A stretch of 64,000 bases of DNA, from positions 6,821,501 through 6,885,500 of the forward strand of contig NZ_FNSM01000001.1 in the NCBI RefSeq assembly GCF_900105415.1. The letters run 5' to 3'. The number at the start of each line of letters is the position of its first letter. Position 1 is the first letter of the stretch. The notes below the pieces were generated by a model that did no database searches, was not told the DNA's origin, and saw nothing but the letters and a program-made list of their open reading frames with translations. A program made the translations under genes and the position numbers. Of the stretch, positions 9,372 to 17,429 are shown piece after piece. The DNA comes from Streptomyces sp. TLI_105 (GTDB lineage Bacteria; Actinomycetota; Actinomycetes; Streptomycetales; Streptomycetaceae).

Positions 9372-9515
9372 AACCGTGAGGCGGCACCCCGGGCCGGGCG
9401 CAAACCTGTGGCGTTCGTCACATGCCTGTCGCAGGTGCCCCGTGACAGCCCATAGCGCCCCATACGGGCCGCCCCCGACTGTGCCCCCGACCCCGCGGAG
9501 CAATAGGGTCACCGC

Positions 9516-9956
9516 ATGGAGGAGCTGGATCGTCAGATCGTGGAGTTGCTCGTCAAGGACGGGCGCATGAGCTACACCGACCTGGGCAAGGCCACGGGCC
9601 TGTCCACGTCGGCGGTGCATCAGCGCGTCCGCCGGCTGGAGCAGCGCGGGGTCATCCGCGGCTACGCCGCCGTCGTCGACCCGGAGGCCGTGGGCCTGCC
9701 GCTCACCGCGTTCATCTCGGTCAAACCCTTCGACCCCAGCGCCCCCGACGACACCCCCGACCGGCTCGCCGACATCCCGGAGATCGAGGCCTGCCACAGC
9801 GTCGCGGGCGACGAGAACTACATCCTCAAGGTCCGCGTCGCCACCCCGCTGGAGCTGGAGCACCTGCTCAGCCGCATCCGCTCCCAGGCCGGGGTCTCCA
9901 GCCGCACGACCGTCGTCCTGTCCACCCCGTACGAGGCCAGACCGCCCCGCATCTGA
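9516..9956 (+). CDS. Lrp/AsnC family transcriptional regulator
   Basis: 146 residues. N-terminal winged helix (1-60) with LDRQIVELLVKDGRMSYTDLGKATGLSTSAVHQRVRRLEQRGVI split over a standard helix-turn-helix, then a RAM ligand-binding domain (65-140) with AFISVKPF, VAGDENYILKVRV and ELEHLLSRIRS. A possible -10 (TAGGGT 9504-9509) lies so close to ATG 9516 that the message may be leaderless. These regulators sense amino acids. The amidohydrolase gene directly downstream is a plausible target. Confidence 0.9.
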   Translation: MEELDRQIVELLVKDGRMSYTDLGKATGLSTSAVHQRVRRLEQRGVIRGYAAVVDPEAVGLPLTAFISVKPFDPSAPDDTPDRLADIPEIEACHSVAGDENYILKVRVATPLELEHLLSRIRSQAGVSSRTTVVLSTPYEARPPRI

Positions 9957-10006
9957 CGCACCCGGCCGCCGGGCCCCGGCGCCCGGGGGCCGACGCGCCA
10001 TCAAGG

Positions 10007-10040
10007 GGACCTGCCGGACAAACCACATCCCGGCAGGTCC
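10007..10040. promoter_or_regulatory. 11-bp perfect inverted repeat overlapping a putative promoter
   Basis: GGACCTGCCGG (10007-10017) and CCGGCAGGTCC (10030-10040) with a 12-nt spacer. The next bases, TAGCCT (10041-10046), make a good -10 element for a transcript beginning at about ATG 10053, so the repeat would sit across the -35/-10 spacer as an operator. An AsnC-gene terminator is the alternative, but there is no T run. Confidence 0.45.
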
Positions 10041-10052
10041 TAGCCTGGTGCC

Positions 10053-11690
10053 ATGAGTGAGTCCATGCCTCCTGCGTCTCCCGGCGACCACCGCACCGTG
10101 CTGCTGCGCGGTGGAGAAGTGCACAGCCCCGCCGACCCCTTCGCCACCGCCATGGTGGTGGAGCGCGGTCACGTCGCCTGGGTGGGCTCGGAGGGGGCGG
10201 CCGACGCCTTCGCGTCCGGCGTGGACGAGGTCGTCGACCTGGAGGGCGCGCTCGTCACCCCGGCGTTCGTCGACGCGCACGTGCACACCACCGCCACCGG
10301 CTTCGCCCTCACGGGGCTCGACCTGTCCTCCGCCGCCTCGCTCGCCGAGGCCGCGGGACTGATCAGGGCGCACGCCGCCGCCCGCCCCGAGGACCGCATC
10401 CTCATCGGCCACGGCTGGGACGCCTCCCGCTGGCCCGAGCGCCGCCCGCTCACCCGCGCCGAGCTCGACGAGCTCACCGGCGGCCGCCCGCTCTACCTGA
10501 CCCGGATCGACGTCCACTCGGCCGTCGTCACGACCGCCCTCCTCGACCTCGTGCCCGGCATCCGGGACCTGGACGGCTTCCACGACGGGCAGCGGCCGCT
10601 CACCGGCGACGCCCACCACGCCGTGCGCGCGGCCGCCTTCGCCGCCGTCTCCCCGCTCCAGCGCACCGAGGCGCAGCGCGCCGCCCGGCTGCGGGCCGCC
10701 TCCCTCGGCATCGGCACCCTGCACGAGTGCGGCGGTCCGCAGATCTCCTCCGAGGAGGACTTCACCGGACTCCTGGACCTCGCGCGCGAGGAGGCCGGGC
10801 CCCGGGTCGTGGGCTACTGGGCCGACCTCGACGTCGAGCGGGCGAGGGCCCTGGGCGCCCTCGGCGCGGCCGGCGACCTGTTCGCCGACGGCTCCCTCGG
10901 CTCCCACACGGCCTGCCTCCACGAGCCGTACGCCGACCACGCCGGGCACAGCGGCTCGGCCCACCTGGACGCGGCCACCATCGCCCTGCACGTCGTCGCC
11001 TGCACCGAGGCGGGCCTCCAGGCCGGTTTCCACGCCATCGGGGACGCGGCGGTGACCGCGGTCGTCGAGGGCGTCAGGGCCGCCGCCGAGAAGCTCGGTC
11101 TGGCCCGCATCCGGGCCGCCCGGCACCGCGTCGAGCACGTCGAGATGCTCACCCCCGAGACGATCGCCGCCTTCGCCGAGCTGGGACTCACCGCCTCCGT
11201 CCAGCCCGCCTTCGACGCCCTCTGGGGCGGCGAGGAGGGCATGTACGCCGACCGGCTGGGCGCCGAGCGGGCCCGCACCCTCAACCCGTACGCCGCGCTG
11301 CTGCGCGCCGGGGTGCCGCTGACCTTCGGTTCCGACAGTCCGGTCACCCCGCTCGATCCGTGGGGCACCGTCCGGGCCGCCGCCTTCCACCGGACCCCCG
11401 AGCACCGGATCTCCGCCCGGGCCGCCTTCACCGCCCACACCCGGGGCGGCTGGCGGGCCGTGGGCCGGGACGACGCGGGGACGCTGGTCCCCGGCGCCCC
11501 CGCCGACTACGCGGTCTGGCGCACCGAGGAGCTCGTCGTCCAGGCACCCGACGACCGGGTCGCCCGCTGGTCCACCGACCCGCGCTCCGGAACGCCCGGT
11601 CTGCCCGATCTGTCGCCCGGTGTCGATCTTCCCGTCTGCCTGCGGACGGTGGTGTACGGGCAGACGGTGTTCGTACGGCCGAACGACTGA
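10053..11690 (+). CDS. Amidohydrolase family protein (YtcJ-like)
   Basis: 545 residues. Cytosolic metal-dependent hydrolase of the amidohydrolase_3/YtcJ group. In order: VDAHVHTTATG (first metal His pair, about 70), DLFADGSLGSHTA, HAIGDAAV (about 330), RHRVEHVEM, and SDSPVTPLDPW with the catalytic Asp (about 430). The C-terminal beta-sandwich is completed by the last 60 residues (PGAPADYAVWRTEELVV). There is no ribosome site before the ATG, and the transcript may be leaderless. The group cleaves amide or ring bonds of varied small molecules; the substrate is not predictable. Confidence 0.88.
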   Translation: MSESMPPASPGDHRTVLLRGGEVHSPADPFATAMVVERGHVAWVGSEGAADAFASGVDEVVDLEGALVTPAFVDAHVHTTATGFALTGLDLSSAASLAEAAGLIRAHAAARPEDRILIGHGWDASRWPERRPLTRAELDELTGGRPLYLTRIDVHSAVVTTALLDLVPGIRDLDGFHDGQRPLTGDAHHAVRAAAFAAVSPLQRTEAQRAARLRAASLGIGTLHECGGPQISSEEDFTGLLDLAREEAGPRVVGYWADLDVERARALGALGAAGDLFADGSLGSHTACLHEPYADHAGHSGSAHLDAATIALHVVACTEAGLQAGFHAIGDAAVTAVVEGVRAAAEKLGLARIRAARHRVEHVEMLTPETIAAFAELGLTASVQPAFDALWGGEEGMYADRLGAERARTLNPYAALLRAGVPLTFGSDSPVTPLDPWGTVRAAAFHRTPEHRISARAAFTAHTRGGWRAVGRDDAGTLVPGAPADYAVWRTEELVVQAPDDRVARWSTDPRSGTPGLPDLSPGVDLPVCLRTVVYGQTVFVRPND

Positions 11691-11737
11691 TACAGGGATA
11701 TTTCGGACCCTGACCACCGTCCCGCACGCCTGTCCCC

Positions 11738-11789
11738 GACCTGCGGATTCTCCCCTCCGGCCTGGCCTTTTGGAGAGTCTCCGCAGGTC
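11738..11789 (+). terminator. Hairpin after the amidohydrolase gene
   Basis: GACCTGCGGA (11738-11747) pairs perfectly with TCCGCAGGTC (11780-11789), extended by TCTCC/GGAGA inside. Confidence 0.5.
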
Positions 11790-11798
11790 AAGTCGGTG

Positions 11799-11829
11799 TT
11801 GACAGTCGCCCGCCGGGGGCGGGTAGGTT
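11799..11829 (+). promoter_or_regulatory. Vegetative (HrdB-type) promoter candidate
   Basis: TTGACA at 11799-11804 and TAGGTT at 11824-11829, spacer 19 (18 if the -10 is read one base earlier). It is among the clearest consensus pairs in the window. It would give an RNA starting near 11836, 320 nt before the ppm1 start. Confidence 0.55.
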
Positions 11830-12155
11830 CACCGCGTCCACCACAGGACGTCCGACCGGACCGCCCCCACGCCGTGCCCGAACGCCGCCCGCGCCTCGGC
11901 CGCGAGGGAAGGCTTCCCCGGCGGAAGGTGCGACCCGGGTGGGGCCCGGACGTTCAGTAGACAACGGCTCTCGGTCGACCCGCAGCCAGCGGATCCCAGG
12001 TCGGACCGAAGGACGCCGGGCCCCGCACCGCACGTCACCCGCCCCTGTGGCCCCTTCCGTCCGGTCTGTCACCCGCACCACTCGACCCGCCGCGCCGGAG
12101 CACGCCGGGGACCTCGCTATGGTGGGGTCCTGCGTATGTATCCGAAGGGGCAGTA

Positions 12156-12932
12156 GTGAACGACGGTGGCCAGAGGCGTTACGGCCCGCTCGGCAAGGCC
12201 TTGGTGATCATTCCGACCTACAACGAGGCGGAGAACATCAAGCCGATCGTGGCGCGGGTGCGGGAAGCCGTGCCCGAGGCGCACATTCTCGTCGCGGACG
12301 ACAACAGCCCCGACGGCACGGGAAAGTTCGCGGACGAGATCGCGTCCGAGGACGACCACGTGCACGTCCTGCACCGCAAGGGCAAGGAGGGGCTCGGCGC
12401 CGCCTACCTCGCCGGCTTCCGGTGGGGCATCGAGCAGGGCTACGGCGTCCTCGTCGAGATGGACGCCGACGGCTCCCACCAGCCCGAGGAGCTCCCGCGG
12501 CTGCTCACCGCCCTCAAGGGCGCGGACCTGGTCCTCGGCTCCCGCTGGGTGCCGGGCGGCCGGATCGTGAACTGGCCGAAGTCCCGCGAGTTCATCTCCC
12601 GGGGCGGCAGCCTCTACTCGCGCGTGATGCTCGACGTGCCGATCCGCGACGTCACCGGCGGCTACCGGGCCTTCCGCAAGGAGACCCTGGAGGGCCTGGG
12701 CCTGGAGGACGTGGCCTCGGCGGGCTACTGCTTCCAGGTCGACCTGGCCCGCCGCGCGGTCGCCGCGGGCTTCCACGTGGTCGAGGTCCCGATCACCTTC
12801 GTGGAGCGCGAGGTCGGCGACTCGAAGATGAGCCGCAACATCGTCGTCGAGGCGCTGTGGCGGGTCACCGGCTGGGGCCTGACGGCGCGTGCGGAGAAGG
12901 TCGGCAAGCTGCTCGGCCGCAAGCCCTCCTGA
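12156..12932 (+). CDS. ppm1: Polyprenol monophosphomannose synthase (GT2)
   Basis: 258 residues. Transfers mannose from GDP-mannose to polyprenyl phosphate at the inner face of the membrane; in S. coelicolor this donor feeds protein O-mannosylation (Pmt) and phiC31 receptor activity. Motifs of the DPM1 group: LVIIPTYNEAENI (about 15), VADDNSPDGTG, MDADGSHQPE as the DxD, GSRWVPGG and VTGGYRAFRKE, ending with FVEREVGDSKMS. It is the catalytic domain alone, without the fused acyltransferase domain of mycobacterial Ppm1 and without membrane helices. GTG start with AAGGGG at about 12144. The long upstream leader is noted separately. Confidence 0.9.
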   Translation: MNDGGQRRYGPLGKALVIIPTYNEAENIKPIVARVREAVPEAHILVADDNSPDGTGKFADEIASEDDHVHVLHRKGKEGLGAAYLAGFRWGIEQGYGVLVEMDADGSHQPEELPRLLTALKGADLVLGSRWVPGGRIVNWPKSREFISRGGSLYSRVMLDVPIRDVTGGYRAFRKETLEGLGLEDVASAGYCFQVDLARRAVAAGFHVVEVPITFVEREVGDSKMSRNIVVEALWRVTGWGLTARAEKVGKLLGRKPS

Positions 12933-13005
12933 CGTCCGTACGGCTCCTTCCGCACTGATCCTTCCTTTACGACGTTCCGGCGGGGCGCCAGGCACACTGG
13001 GGTCC

Positions 13006-13599
13006 ATGACGACCGGCGCACCGCCTCCCCTCGCCCCCAAGCGCTCACGCGCGCGTACGTTCCTTCCGCTCGGCGTCGCCGCCTGGCTGGTCCTGGAGAT
13101 CTGGCTGCTCACGGTGGTGGCGGACGTGGCGGGCGGACTGACCGTCCTCGCCCTGCTCGTCGGCGGTGCCGTGCTCGGCGCCGCCGTCGTGAAGCGGGCG
13201 GGCCGCCGCGCCTTCCGCAACCTCACCTCGACCTTCCAGCAGGCCCAGGCGGCCGCGCGGACCGGCGTGGCGCCCTCGCCCGACGACCGGGCCGGCGCGG
13301 ACGACCGCAACGGCTTCCTGATGCTCGGCGGCCTGTTCCTGATGATCCCCGGCCTGCTCTCGGACGCGGCCGGTCTGCTCCTGCTGATCCCGCAGGTCCG
13401 CTCGTTCCTCGGACGGTACGCGGAGAAGGCCGTCGAGCGCCGGATGGACGCCGCATCCCCCGGCAGCCTCCAGGACGCCTTCCAGCAGGCCCGTATCCAC
13501 CGGCCGGACGGGAAGGTGGTCCAGGGTGAGGTCATCCGCGAGGACGCGCCCCAGGGCCCCCGTCGGCCCGAGGGACCCCGTCCGCCGCTGACGTCCTGA
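13006..13599 (+). CDS. fxsA: FxsA family membrane protein
   Basis: 197 residues. Two adjacent hydrophobic helices near the N-terminus (about 17-38 and 41-62), a conserved cytoplasmic turn (QQAQAAARTG), then NGFLMLGGLFLMIPGLLSDAAGLLLLIPQVRSFL forming a re-entrant or paired helix, and a polar C-terminal tail. This arrangement is FxsA, an inner-membrane protein known from E. coli for relieving phage T7 exclusion; its cell role is not settled. ATG 13006 fits the family start. It stands 73 nt after ppm1 in the same orientation. Confidence 0.85.
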   Translation: MTTGAPPPLAPKRSRARTFLPLGVAAWLVLEIWLLTVVADVAGGLTVLALLVGGAVLGAAVVKRAGRRAFRNLTSTFQQAQAAARTGVAPSPDDRAGADDRNGFLMLGGLFLMIPGLLSDAAGLLLLIPQVRSFLGRYAEKAVERRMDAASPGSLQDAFQQARIHRPDGKVVQGEVIREDAPQGPRRPEGPRPPLTS

Positions 13600-13606
13600 T
13601 CGCACG

Positions 13607-13641
13607 CCCGTGCCCCGCCTCCTCCGGGAGCGGGGCACGGG
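13607..13641 (+). terminator. Hairpin terminator (first of two)
   Basis: CCCGTGCCCCGC / GCGGGGCACGGG, 12-bp perfect stem, 8 nt after the fxsA stop. Confidence 0.6.
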
Positions 13642-13643
13642 AA

Positions 13644-13686
13644 CGCCGCGGGGCCCGGTACACGATGTGTACCGGGCCCCGCGGCG
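13644..13686. terminator. Bidirectional hairpin between fxsA and rbpA
   Basis: Perfect 20-bp stem (13644-13663 with 13667-13686) and a 3-nt loop between convergent genes, directly behind the first hairpin. It can serve both strands. Confidence 0.75.
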
Positions 13687-13707
13687 TAGTGCTGTTGCGG
13701 CGGTCCG

Positions 13708-14082
13708 CTAGGCGGACTTGCGGCTGTCGCGCGGATGCACGGCGATGTTCATGGCGCCGGAGCGCAGGACGGCCAGCCTCTCGGCGAGGACCTCCTCCAG
13801 CTCCTCGCGGGTGCGGCGCTCCATGAGCATGTCCCAGTGCGTACGCGCAGGCTTGCCCTTCTTCTCCTCAGGTCCGTCCCCGTCCACCAGGAGTGCCTGG
13901 ATTCCGCAGACCTTGCACTCCCACTCCGGCGGAATCTCCGCCTCGACCGAGAAGGGCATCTCAAAACGATGTCCCTTCTCGCATGCGTACTCCACCGCCT
14001 GGCGCGGGGCCAGATCGATGCCGCGGTCGGTCTCGTAGCTCGTCACCACGAGGCGCGTGCCGCGAAGAGCTCGCTCACTCAT
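13708..14082 (-). CDS. rbpA: RNA polymerase-binding protein RbpA
   Basis: 124 residues. Actinobacterial protein that binds the principal sigma factor and RNA polymerase and stabilises the open complex; it matters for rifampicin tolerance in S. coelicolor. N-terminal tail MSERALRGTRLVVTSYETDRG, the zinc-binding core YACEKGHRFEMPF...PPEWECKVCG, a basic linker, and the sigma interaction domain TREELEEVLAERLAVLRSG near the C-terminus. An exact sigma-R type promoter lies upstream (14144-14170), consistent with its known induction by thiol oxidative stress. Confidence 0.96.
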   Translation of the reverse strand: MSERALRGTRLVVTSYETDRGIDLAPRQAVEYACEKGHRFEMPFSVEAEIPPEWECKVCGIQALLVDGDGPEEKKGKPARTHWDMLMERRTREELEEVLAERLAVLRSGAMNIAVHPRDSRKSA

Positions 14083-14143
14083 GAATCGTGCCTCCCGGGC
14101 TTGTCGCCCACAGGACAGGTGTCGCTGTCGTCGTTATCCGGTC

Positions 14144-14170
14144 AACGTCCGGTCGGCGGTAAAGATTCCC
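14144..14170 (-). promoter_or_regulatory. Sigma-R (SigR) type promoter of rbpA
   Basis: On the minus strand GGGAAT (14170-14165), exactly 18 nt, then GTT (14146-14144). This is the published SigR consensus GGAAT-N18-GTT, 62 nt upstream of the rbpA start. Confidence 0.8.
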
Positions 14171-14337
14171 GTGCCGGGTCATGCGTCGCCCGTCGTGCCG
14201 CCCCTTGTTGTACCCACCAGTGCCCGTTTTGTCACATCTGACGGCAGATGTGACCCGGTGTCTTCACCAAAGCAGCACGCAGTAACGGTCCGCCTGGCAG
14301 GCCAAACGCGTACACTACCGCCCTTTCATCGCCACGT

Positions 14338-15708
14338 CTAAATACGCTCGGGTATCGGGTTCCCCGCGGCCTCCACCGCACGCCGGACCGGGACCCGGGC
14401 GAGCAGCGCGAAGCCGACGGCGAAGAAGATCACCAGGGAGATGATGGCATCCCGATAGCTTCCGGTCAGCTGATACGCGAGACCGAACACGAGCGGACCC
14501 AGCCAACTGAGCCCCCGGTCGCTCATCTCGTACGCCGAGAAGTACTCCGCCTCCTTGCCGCGCGGCACCAGATGCGAGAACAGCGAACGCGACAGGGCCT
14601 GGCTGCCGCCCAGGACCAGACCGATCGCGGCCGCCAGGCAGTAGAAGAACACCGGCGAGCCGGCCGGCAGGAAGTACCCCGCCGCCAGGATCAGCGTCCA
14701 GACCGCCAGCGAGCCCAGAATCGTCCGCTTGGCGCCGTACGACCGGGCGAGTCGCCCCATCCCGAGGGCGCCCGCCACCGCCAGCACCTGGACGAGCAGG
14801 ACCGCCGTGATGAGCGTCGTCTGGTCGAGGCCCAGCTCCTCCGAGCCGTAGATCGAGGCCTGCGAGATCACCGTCTGCACGCCGTCGTTGTAGACGAGGT
14901 ACGCGAGGAGGAAGGAGAGCGTCAGCGGATGCCGGCGCATGTCCCTCAGCGTGGCCCGCAGCTGGCCCCAGCCGCTGCCGACCGCGCCCTCGCCGGACCG
15001 CTCGGCCCCCTCCGGGCGGACCCGCCGGTCCCGCAGCCGGCGCAGCGGCACCAGCGTGAAGGCGCCCCACCACAGACCGGCCGAGGCCAGACAGACGCGG
15101 ACCGCCTCGCCCTCCGTGAGGCCGAAGGAGTCGTGCCCCGAGTAGAGGACCAGGTTCAGGACGAGGACCAGCGCGCCGGACGTGTAGCCGAAGGCCCAGC
15201 CGCGCGAGGAGACCGCGTCCCGCTCGTCCGGCTCCGCGATCTGCGGCAGATAGGCGTTGTAGAGCACCATCGAGACCGACAGCGAGGCGTTCGCCACGAT
15301 CAGCAGGAACGCGCCGAGGAGGTAGCGCTCGCCCGCCAGGAAGAACATCCCGGCCGTGGCCGTCGCTCCCAGATAGGCCGATGCCGCGAGCAGCGGCTTC
15401 TTCCGGCCCGTCCGGTCCGCCACCGCGCCCACCAGCGGCATCACCAGGACCGCGACCACGATCGAGGTGGACACGGCGTACGCGAAGAGCGAGCCGGCCC
15501 GCACCGGGACGCCCAGCGGGTGCACGAACCCCTCGGCGTCGGCCGCCGCCCGGGCCACCGAGGTCAGGTACGGCCCGAGGAAGACGGTGAGCACGCTCGT
15601 CGAGTAGACCGAGCACGCGAAGTCGTAGAAGTACCAGCCCCGCTGCTCGCGCCGCCGCTCGGCGGGACCGGCGGCGTGCTCCTCCGGCTCGATGGTGTCA
15701 GCGGTCAC
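14338..15708 (-). CDS. MFS transporter, UMF1 family
   Basis: 456 residues with about 12 membrane helices. The N-terminal GWYFYDFACSVYSTSVLTVF is the hallmark of the UMF1 (yeast Atg22-like) family, followed by the MFS loop GAVADRTGRKKPLL and the late GGSQALSRSLFSHLVPRGKEAEYF. Substrates of bacterial members are not established; Atg22 exports amino acids from the vacuole. GTG 15708 with GAGGAGGG upstream is chosen. It is the last gene of a minus-strand operon: 41 nt after gdpD, which overlaps the yczE-like gene. Confidence 0.85.
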   Translation of the reverse strand: MTADTIEPEEHAAGPAERRREQRGWYFYDFACSVYSTSVLTVFLGPYLTSVARAAADAEGFVHPLGVPVRAGSLFAYAVSTSIVVAVLVMPLVGAVADRTGRKKPLLAASAYLGATATAGMFFLAGERYLLGAFLLIVANASLSVSMVLYNAYLPQIAEPDERDAVSSRGWAFGYTSGALVLVLNLVLYSGHDSFGLTEGEAVRVCLASAGLWWGAFTLVPLRRLRDRRVRPEGAERSGEGAVGSGWGQLRATLRDMRRHPLTLSFLLAYLVYNDGVQTVISQASIYGSEELGLDQTTLITAVLLVQVLAVAGALGMGRLARSYGAKRTILGSLAVWTLILAAGYFLPAGSPVFFYCLAAAIGLVLGGSQALSRSLFSHLVPRGKEAEYFSAYEMSDRGLSWLGPLVFGLAYQLTGSYRDAIISLVIFFAVGFALLARVPVRRAVEAAGNPIPERI

Positions 15709-15749
15709 GGCCGCGCCCTCCTCGTTCGTCCCCGTGGCCGGGACGCGGC

Positions 15750-16514
15750 TCAGATCCACGCTCCCCGATCGGTGAGCACGCCGCGCAGCGTCTCCAGGTG
15801 ATCGGTCATGATGCCATCGACTCCCAGGTCGAGGAGAGAGTTCATCCGGGCGGGATCGTTCACCGTCCACACGTGGACCTGGAGCCCGCGCGCGTGCGCC
15901 TCCCGCACGAAGCGGCGGTCGACCACCGGGACCCCGGCCTGGCGCTCCGGGACCTGCGCCGCAACCGCCCCGGCCCGCACCGCCGCCGGGATCCCCCAGG
16001 AGCGCAGCCGCAGCCCGACCACCCCGCGCACCCCGTACGAGGTGGCGAGCTGCGGACCGGCCATCCGCTGGGCCCGCGCCACCCGGGACTCGGTGAAGGA
16101 GCCCACGCAGACCCGGTCCCAGGCCCTCTTCTTGCGGATCAGGTCGATCAGCGGATAGAGGGCCGACTCCGCCTTGAGGTCCACGTTCCAGCGGGCCTCG
16201 GGGAACTCCTCCAGGAGGTCGGCGAAGAGCGGCAGCGGCTCCTTGCCGGCCACGCGGGCCTCCCGCACCGCCGCCCACGGCAGGTCGCGGATCCGGCCCG
16301 AGGCGTCCGTCATCCGGTCGAGGGTCGCGTCGTGGAACGCGACGAGCACCCCGTCGGACGTCGTGTGCACATCGGTCTCGAAGTAGCGGTAGCCCGCCGC
16401 GGCGGCCTGGCGGAAGGCGGCCGCGGTGTTCTCCAGGCCGTTCGCCGTGCCGCCGCGATGGGCGAACGCGAGGGGGGAGGGGTGGTCGAGATAGGGGTGG
16501 CGTACGCGAGTCAC
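15750..16514 (-). CDS. Glycerophosphodiester phosphodiesterase
   Basis: 254 residues. Hydrolyses glycerophosphodiesters to sn-glycerol 3-phosphate and an alcohol. Catalytic residues are visible: FAHRGGTANGLENTAAAF (catalytic His and the E of the metal site), YFETDVHTTSDGVLVAFHDATLDR (E-x-D metal ligands and second His), later WNVDLKAE and HVWTVNDPARM, ending GVDGIMTDH. There is no signal peptide, so it is probably cytosolic. The GTG start overlaps the stop of the upstream yczE-like gene by 4 nt, so translation is coupled. Confidence 0.92.
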   Translation of the reverse strand: MTRVRHPYLDHPSPLAFAHRGGTANGLENTAAAFRQAAAAGYRYFETDVHTTSDGVLVAFHDATLDRMTDASGRIRDLPWAAVREARVAGKEPLPLFADLLEEFPEARWNVDLKAESALYPLIDLIRKKRAWDRVCVGSFTESRVARAQRMAGPQLATSYGVRGVVGLRLRSWGIPAAVRAGAVAAQVPERQAGVPVVDRRFVREAHARGLQVHVWTVNDPARMNSLLDLGVDGIMTDHLETLRGVLTDRGAWI

Positions 16515-17350
16515 GGCCGCAGTATGGCGCCTTCCGGTGTCCCGGCGGCGACCGAGGAGGGGACGGAGCCCGGCTCGGGGGTGAGCACGGCGCTGCCGGA
16601 GGCGGGCTCGGGGACGGGTGTCGCGAGACCGGAGACGGGCCCGGGGGTGGGCGTCGCGAGACCGGGGGCGGTCTCGGAGGCGGGTGCCGCGCTGTCGGAG
16701 TCCGGCTCCGGGAGGGCGAACCAGCGCAGGAAGAACTGGGCGAGCGGGCCGATCGCGAGCGCGTACAGGACCGTGCCGACGCCGACCGAACCGCCGAGCA
16801 GGAAGCCGGTGGCGACCACCACGACCTCGATCGCCGTCCGCACCAGCCGGATGGACCGGCCGGTGAGCCGGTGCAGACCGGTCATCAGGCCGTCGCGCGG
16901 GCCGGGCCCGAACCGCGCCGCGATGTACAGACCGGTGGCGACGCCGTTGAGGACGATGCCGAGCACGAGCAGCGGCACCTGCCCGACCAGGCCGTGGACG
17001 TCCGGGACCAGGGCCAGGGTGCCGTCCATCGCCAGACCGATCACGAACACGTTGGAGACCGTGCCGAGCCCGGGCCGCTGCCGGATCGGGAGCCACAGCA
17101 GCAGCACCATCGCGCCGACGACGATCGACACCACGCCGATGGACAGCCCGGTCTTCTCGGCGAGGCCCTGGTGCAGGACGTTCCAGGGCTCCAGGCCGAG
17201 CCCGCTGCGCACGAGCAGCGCCGAGCTGGCCCCGTACAGCGTCAGTCCGACGTACAGCTGGACGAGCCGACGGGCGAGGTGCCGGCCGTGGAGGCCGGAG
17301 GCGATGGACAAGGAACTGCCCCCCAAGGTGGTGGTAGTGGACTGACTCAT
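16511..17350 (-). CDS. YczE/YitT-type integral membrane protein
   Basis: 279 residues. Five or so membrane segments in residues 25-205 with RLVQLYVGLTLYGASSALLV, GLEPWNVLHQGLA (the G-x-x-PW-V motif of the YczE/YyaS group) and FGPGPRDGLMTGL. The C-terminal about 70 residues are a disordered Pro/Gly/Ser tail with three near-copies of G-L-A-T-P-x-P. The family is thought to transport or sense small cofactors and commonly lies opposite a MocR regulator, as here (64 nt apart). Function otherwise unknown. Confidence 0.75.
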   Translation of the reverse strand: MSQSTTTTLGGSSLSIASGLHGRHLARRLVQLYVGLTLYGASSALLVRSGLGLEPWNVLHQGLAEKTGLSIGVVSIVVGAMVLLLWLPIRQRPGLGTVSNVFVIGLAMDGTLALVPDVHGLVGQVPLLVLGIVLNGVATGLYIAARFGPGPRDGLMTGLHRLTGRSIRLVRTAIEVVVVATGFLLGGSVGVGTVLYALAIGPLAQFFLRWFALPEPDSDSAAPASETAPGLATPTPGPVSGLATPVPEPASGSAVLTPEPGSVPSSVAAGTPEGAILRP

Positions 17351-17429
17351 GACACTCTGTGGCGGGGGATCGGATCTCGCCCATGGCCAATTCGAGGAAG
17401 GTGGACTGATTTCCATGGCTCAGTGGACT
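17337..17429. promoter_or_regulatory. Three GTGGACT direct repeats around the divergent yczE/MocR start sites
   Basis: GTGGACTGA at 17337-17345 and 17401-17409 and GTGGACT at 17423-17429. Spacings are 64 and 22 nt (22 nt is about two helical turns). MocR proteins typically bind direct repeats. The first and third copies lie inside the coding starts, so chance codon similarity is possible. Confidence 0.35.

Larger units (their letters stand above)
11691..12155. other. 465-base intergenic region: terminator, promoter and long leader
   Basis: Holds a hairpin at 11738-11789, a vegetative-type promoter at 11799-11829 and about 325 nt of GC-rich sequence with further pairing potential (for example CGGACCGAAGG near 12003 with CCTTCCGTCCG near 12052) before the GTG at 12156. 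No reading frame stands out. Confidence 0.5.

Noticed and set aside
14231..14254. Inverted repeat GTCACATCT/AGATGTGAC upstream of rbpA as a terminator
   Set aside because: Neither strand has a T run in the right place and it lies beyond the end of the UMF1 gene by 84 nt; could be an operator, but there is no further support.
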